From SHAN690 sp040221375 (GTDB lineage: Bacteria > Bacteroidota > Bacteroidia > Flavobacteriales_G > Salibacteraceae): a DNA stretch of 64,000 nt. Both the position numbers and the translations under genes were made by a program. This document shows positions 63,661 through 64,000 of the stretch, piece by piece. The notes under the pieces were generated by a model that ran no database searches, had not been told where the DNA came from, and saw nothing but the letters and a program-made list of their open reading frames with translations. Numbering within the stretch: position 1 is the first letter of the stretch; the number at the start of each line of letters is the position of its first letter. The stretch spans positions 3,440-67,439 of the forward strand of contig JAVKEP010000098.1 of assembly GCA_040221375.1 (NCBI GenBank), given 5' to 3'.

Positions 63661-64000
63661 ATGCAAGAAATCGTAATTGAAGGCCGATCGTACAAGGTGG
63701 AATCGTCCAAGGACCGTAAACGCATCGAAATCAACGGTGAGTTTCGAGACGTTGACCTTGTGCACATCAGCGAAGGACACTATCACCTTCTCTTGGGTGG
63801 CCGGTCTTTCAAGATTGAACTAGTGGACGGAGACACTTCGGCTCCTCATATCAAAATCAATGGCAGGTCTTTCCGTCCGACTTTAAAAAACGAGACCGAC
63901 TTGCTGCTCGAAAGACTAGGTTTGAATATCAAGGTCAAAAAAGAGGTCAAGGAGCTAAAGGCCCCCATGCCTGGTCTGGTGCTAGAAATTCGTGTCGAAG
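63661..64000 (+). CDS. Biotin carboxyl carrier protein subunit, start only
   Basis: The open frame from the ATG at 63661 runs to the window end (113 codons seen). The last part reads KAPMPGLVLEIRVE, the beginning of a biotinyl/lipoyl domain (the AMKM lysine motif would lie downstream of the window). Such proteins carry carboxyl groups in acyl-CoA carboxylases. The first 90 residues are a beta-rich region (LLLGGRSFKIELVDG, IKINGRSFRPTL) seen in the biotin carriers of Bacteroidota acyl-CoA carboxylases. It is truncated by the window edge. Confidence 0.8.
   Translation, partial: MQEIVIEGRSYKVESSKDRKRIEINGEFRDVDLVHISEGHYHLLLGGRSFKIELVDGDTSAPHIKINGRSFRPTLKNETDLLLERLGLNIKVKKEVKELKAPMPGLVLEIRVE

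Overview
The window comes from a member of the Bacteroidota, most likely a gliding or surface-adhering Flavobacteriales-type bacterium. The evidence is a SusC/SusD pair, two proteins with type A type IX secretion (T9SS) C-terminal domains, a giant adhesin with a type B C-terminal domain followed by a PorP/SprF partner, a PorW/SprE lipoprotein, an ATP synthase cluster without atpD/atpC, and several promoters of the Bacteroidota form TAnnTTTG. No tRNA, rRNA, insertion sequence, CRISPR array or prophage was seen. The gene content is chromosomal and mostly housekeeping plus cell surface.

Layout. 1-2514: end of prs, then rplY, pth and a GNAT acetyltransferase. 2511-12940 (minus): a TonB receptor, a GT-C-like membrane protein, glyS, and a SusD/SusC uptake pair. 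13093-17510 (plus): a DUF3109 protein, a 350-base gap full of inverted repeats, then nrdB-nrdA encoding a eukaryote-like class I ribonucleotide reductase. 17669-30969 (plus): a surface operon of a 3090-residue adhesin, SprF-like protein and OmpA-like protein. 31010-33818: hemA and a hemC-hemD fusion for tetrapyrrole synthesis. 33892-38683: two convergent T9SS cargo proteins. 38780-39711: tadA and a bacilliredoxin. 39772-46528 (minus): a cell-envelope cluster (flippase, dUTPase, sugar nucleotidyltransferase, TPR protein, DUF4292 lipoprotein, EnvC-like protein). 46669-50743: a membrane protein, an enoyl-CoA hydratase and an NtrY-like kinase. 50810-56850 (minus): bactofilin, AtpZ, a small membrane protein and atpB-E-F-H-A-G. 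56908-64000: PorW/SprE, an M23 protein, RNase HI, an M1 aminopeptidase and the start of a biotin carrier protein.

The strongest lead is the giant adhesin. Its stalk is built of about 81-residue repeats, each with a Cys pair 14 residues apart. Two further repeat units are split by inserted binding modules: a C-type lectin domain with EPN and WND motifs in one, and a six-bladed YWTD-like propeller in the other. The other notable items are the structured gap before nrdB, a hairpin with a T-run between atpE and atpF, and the hemC-hemD fusion. Several genes here use GTG or TTG starts.
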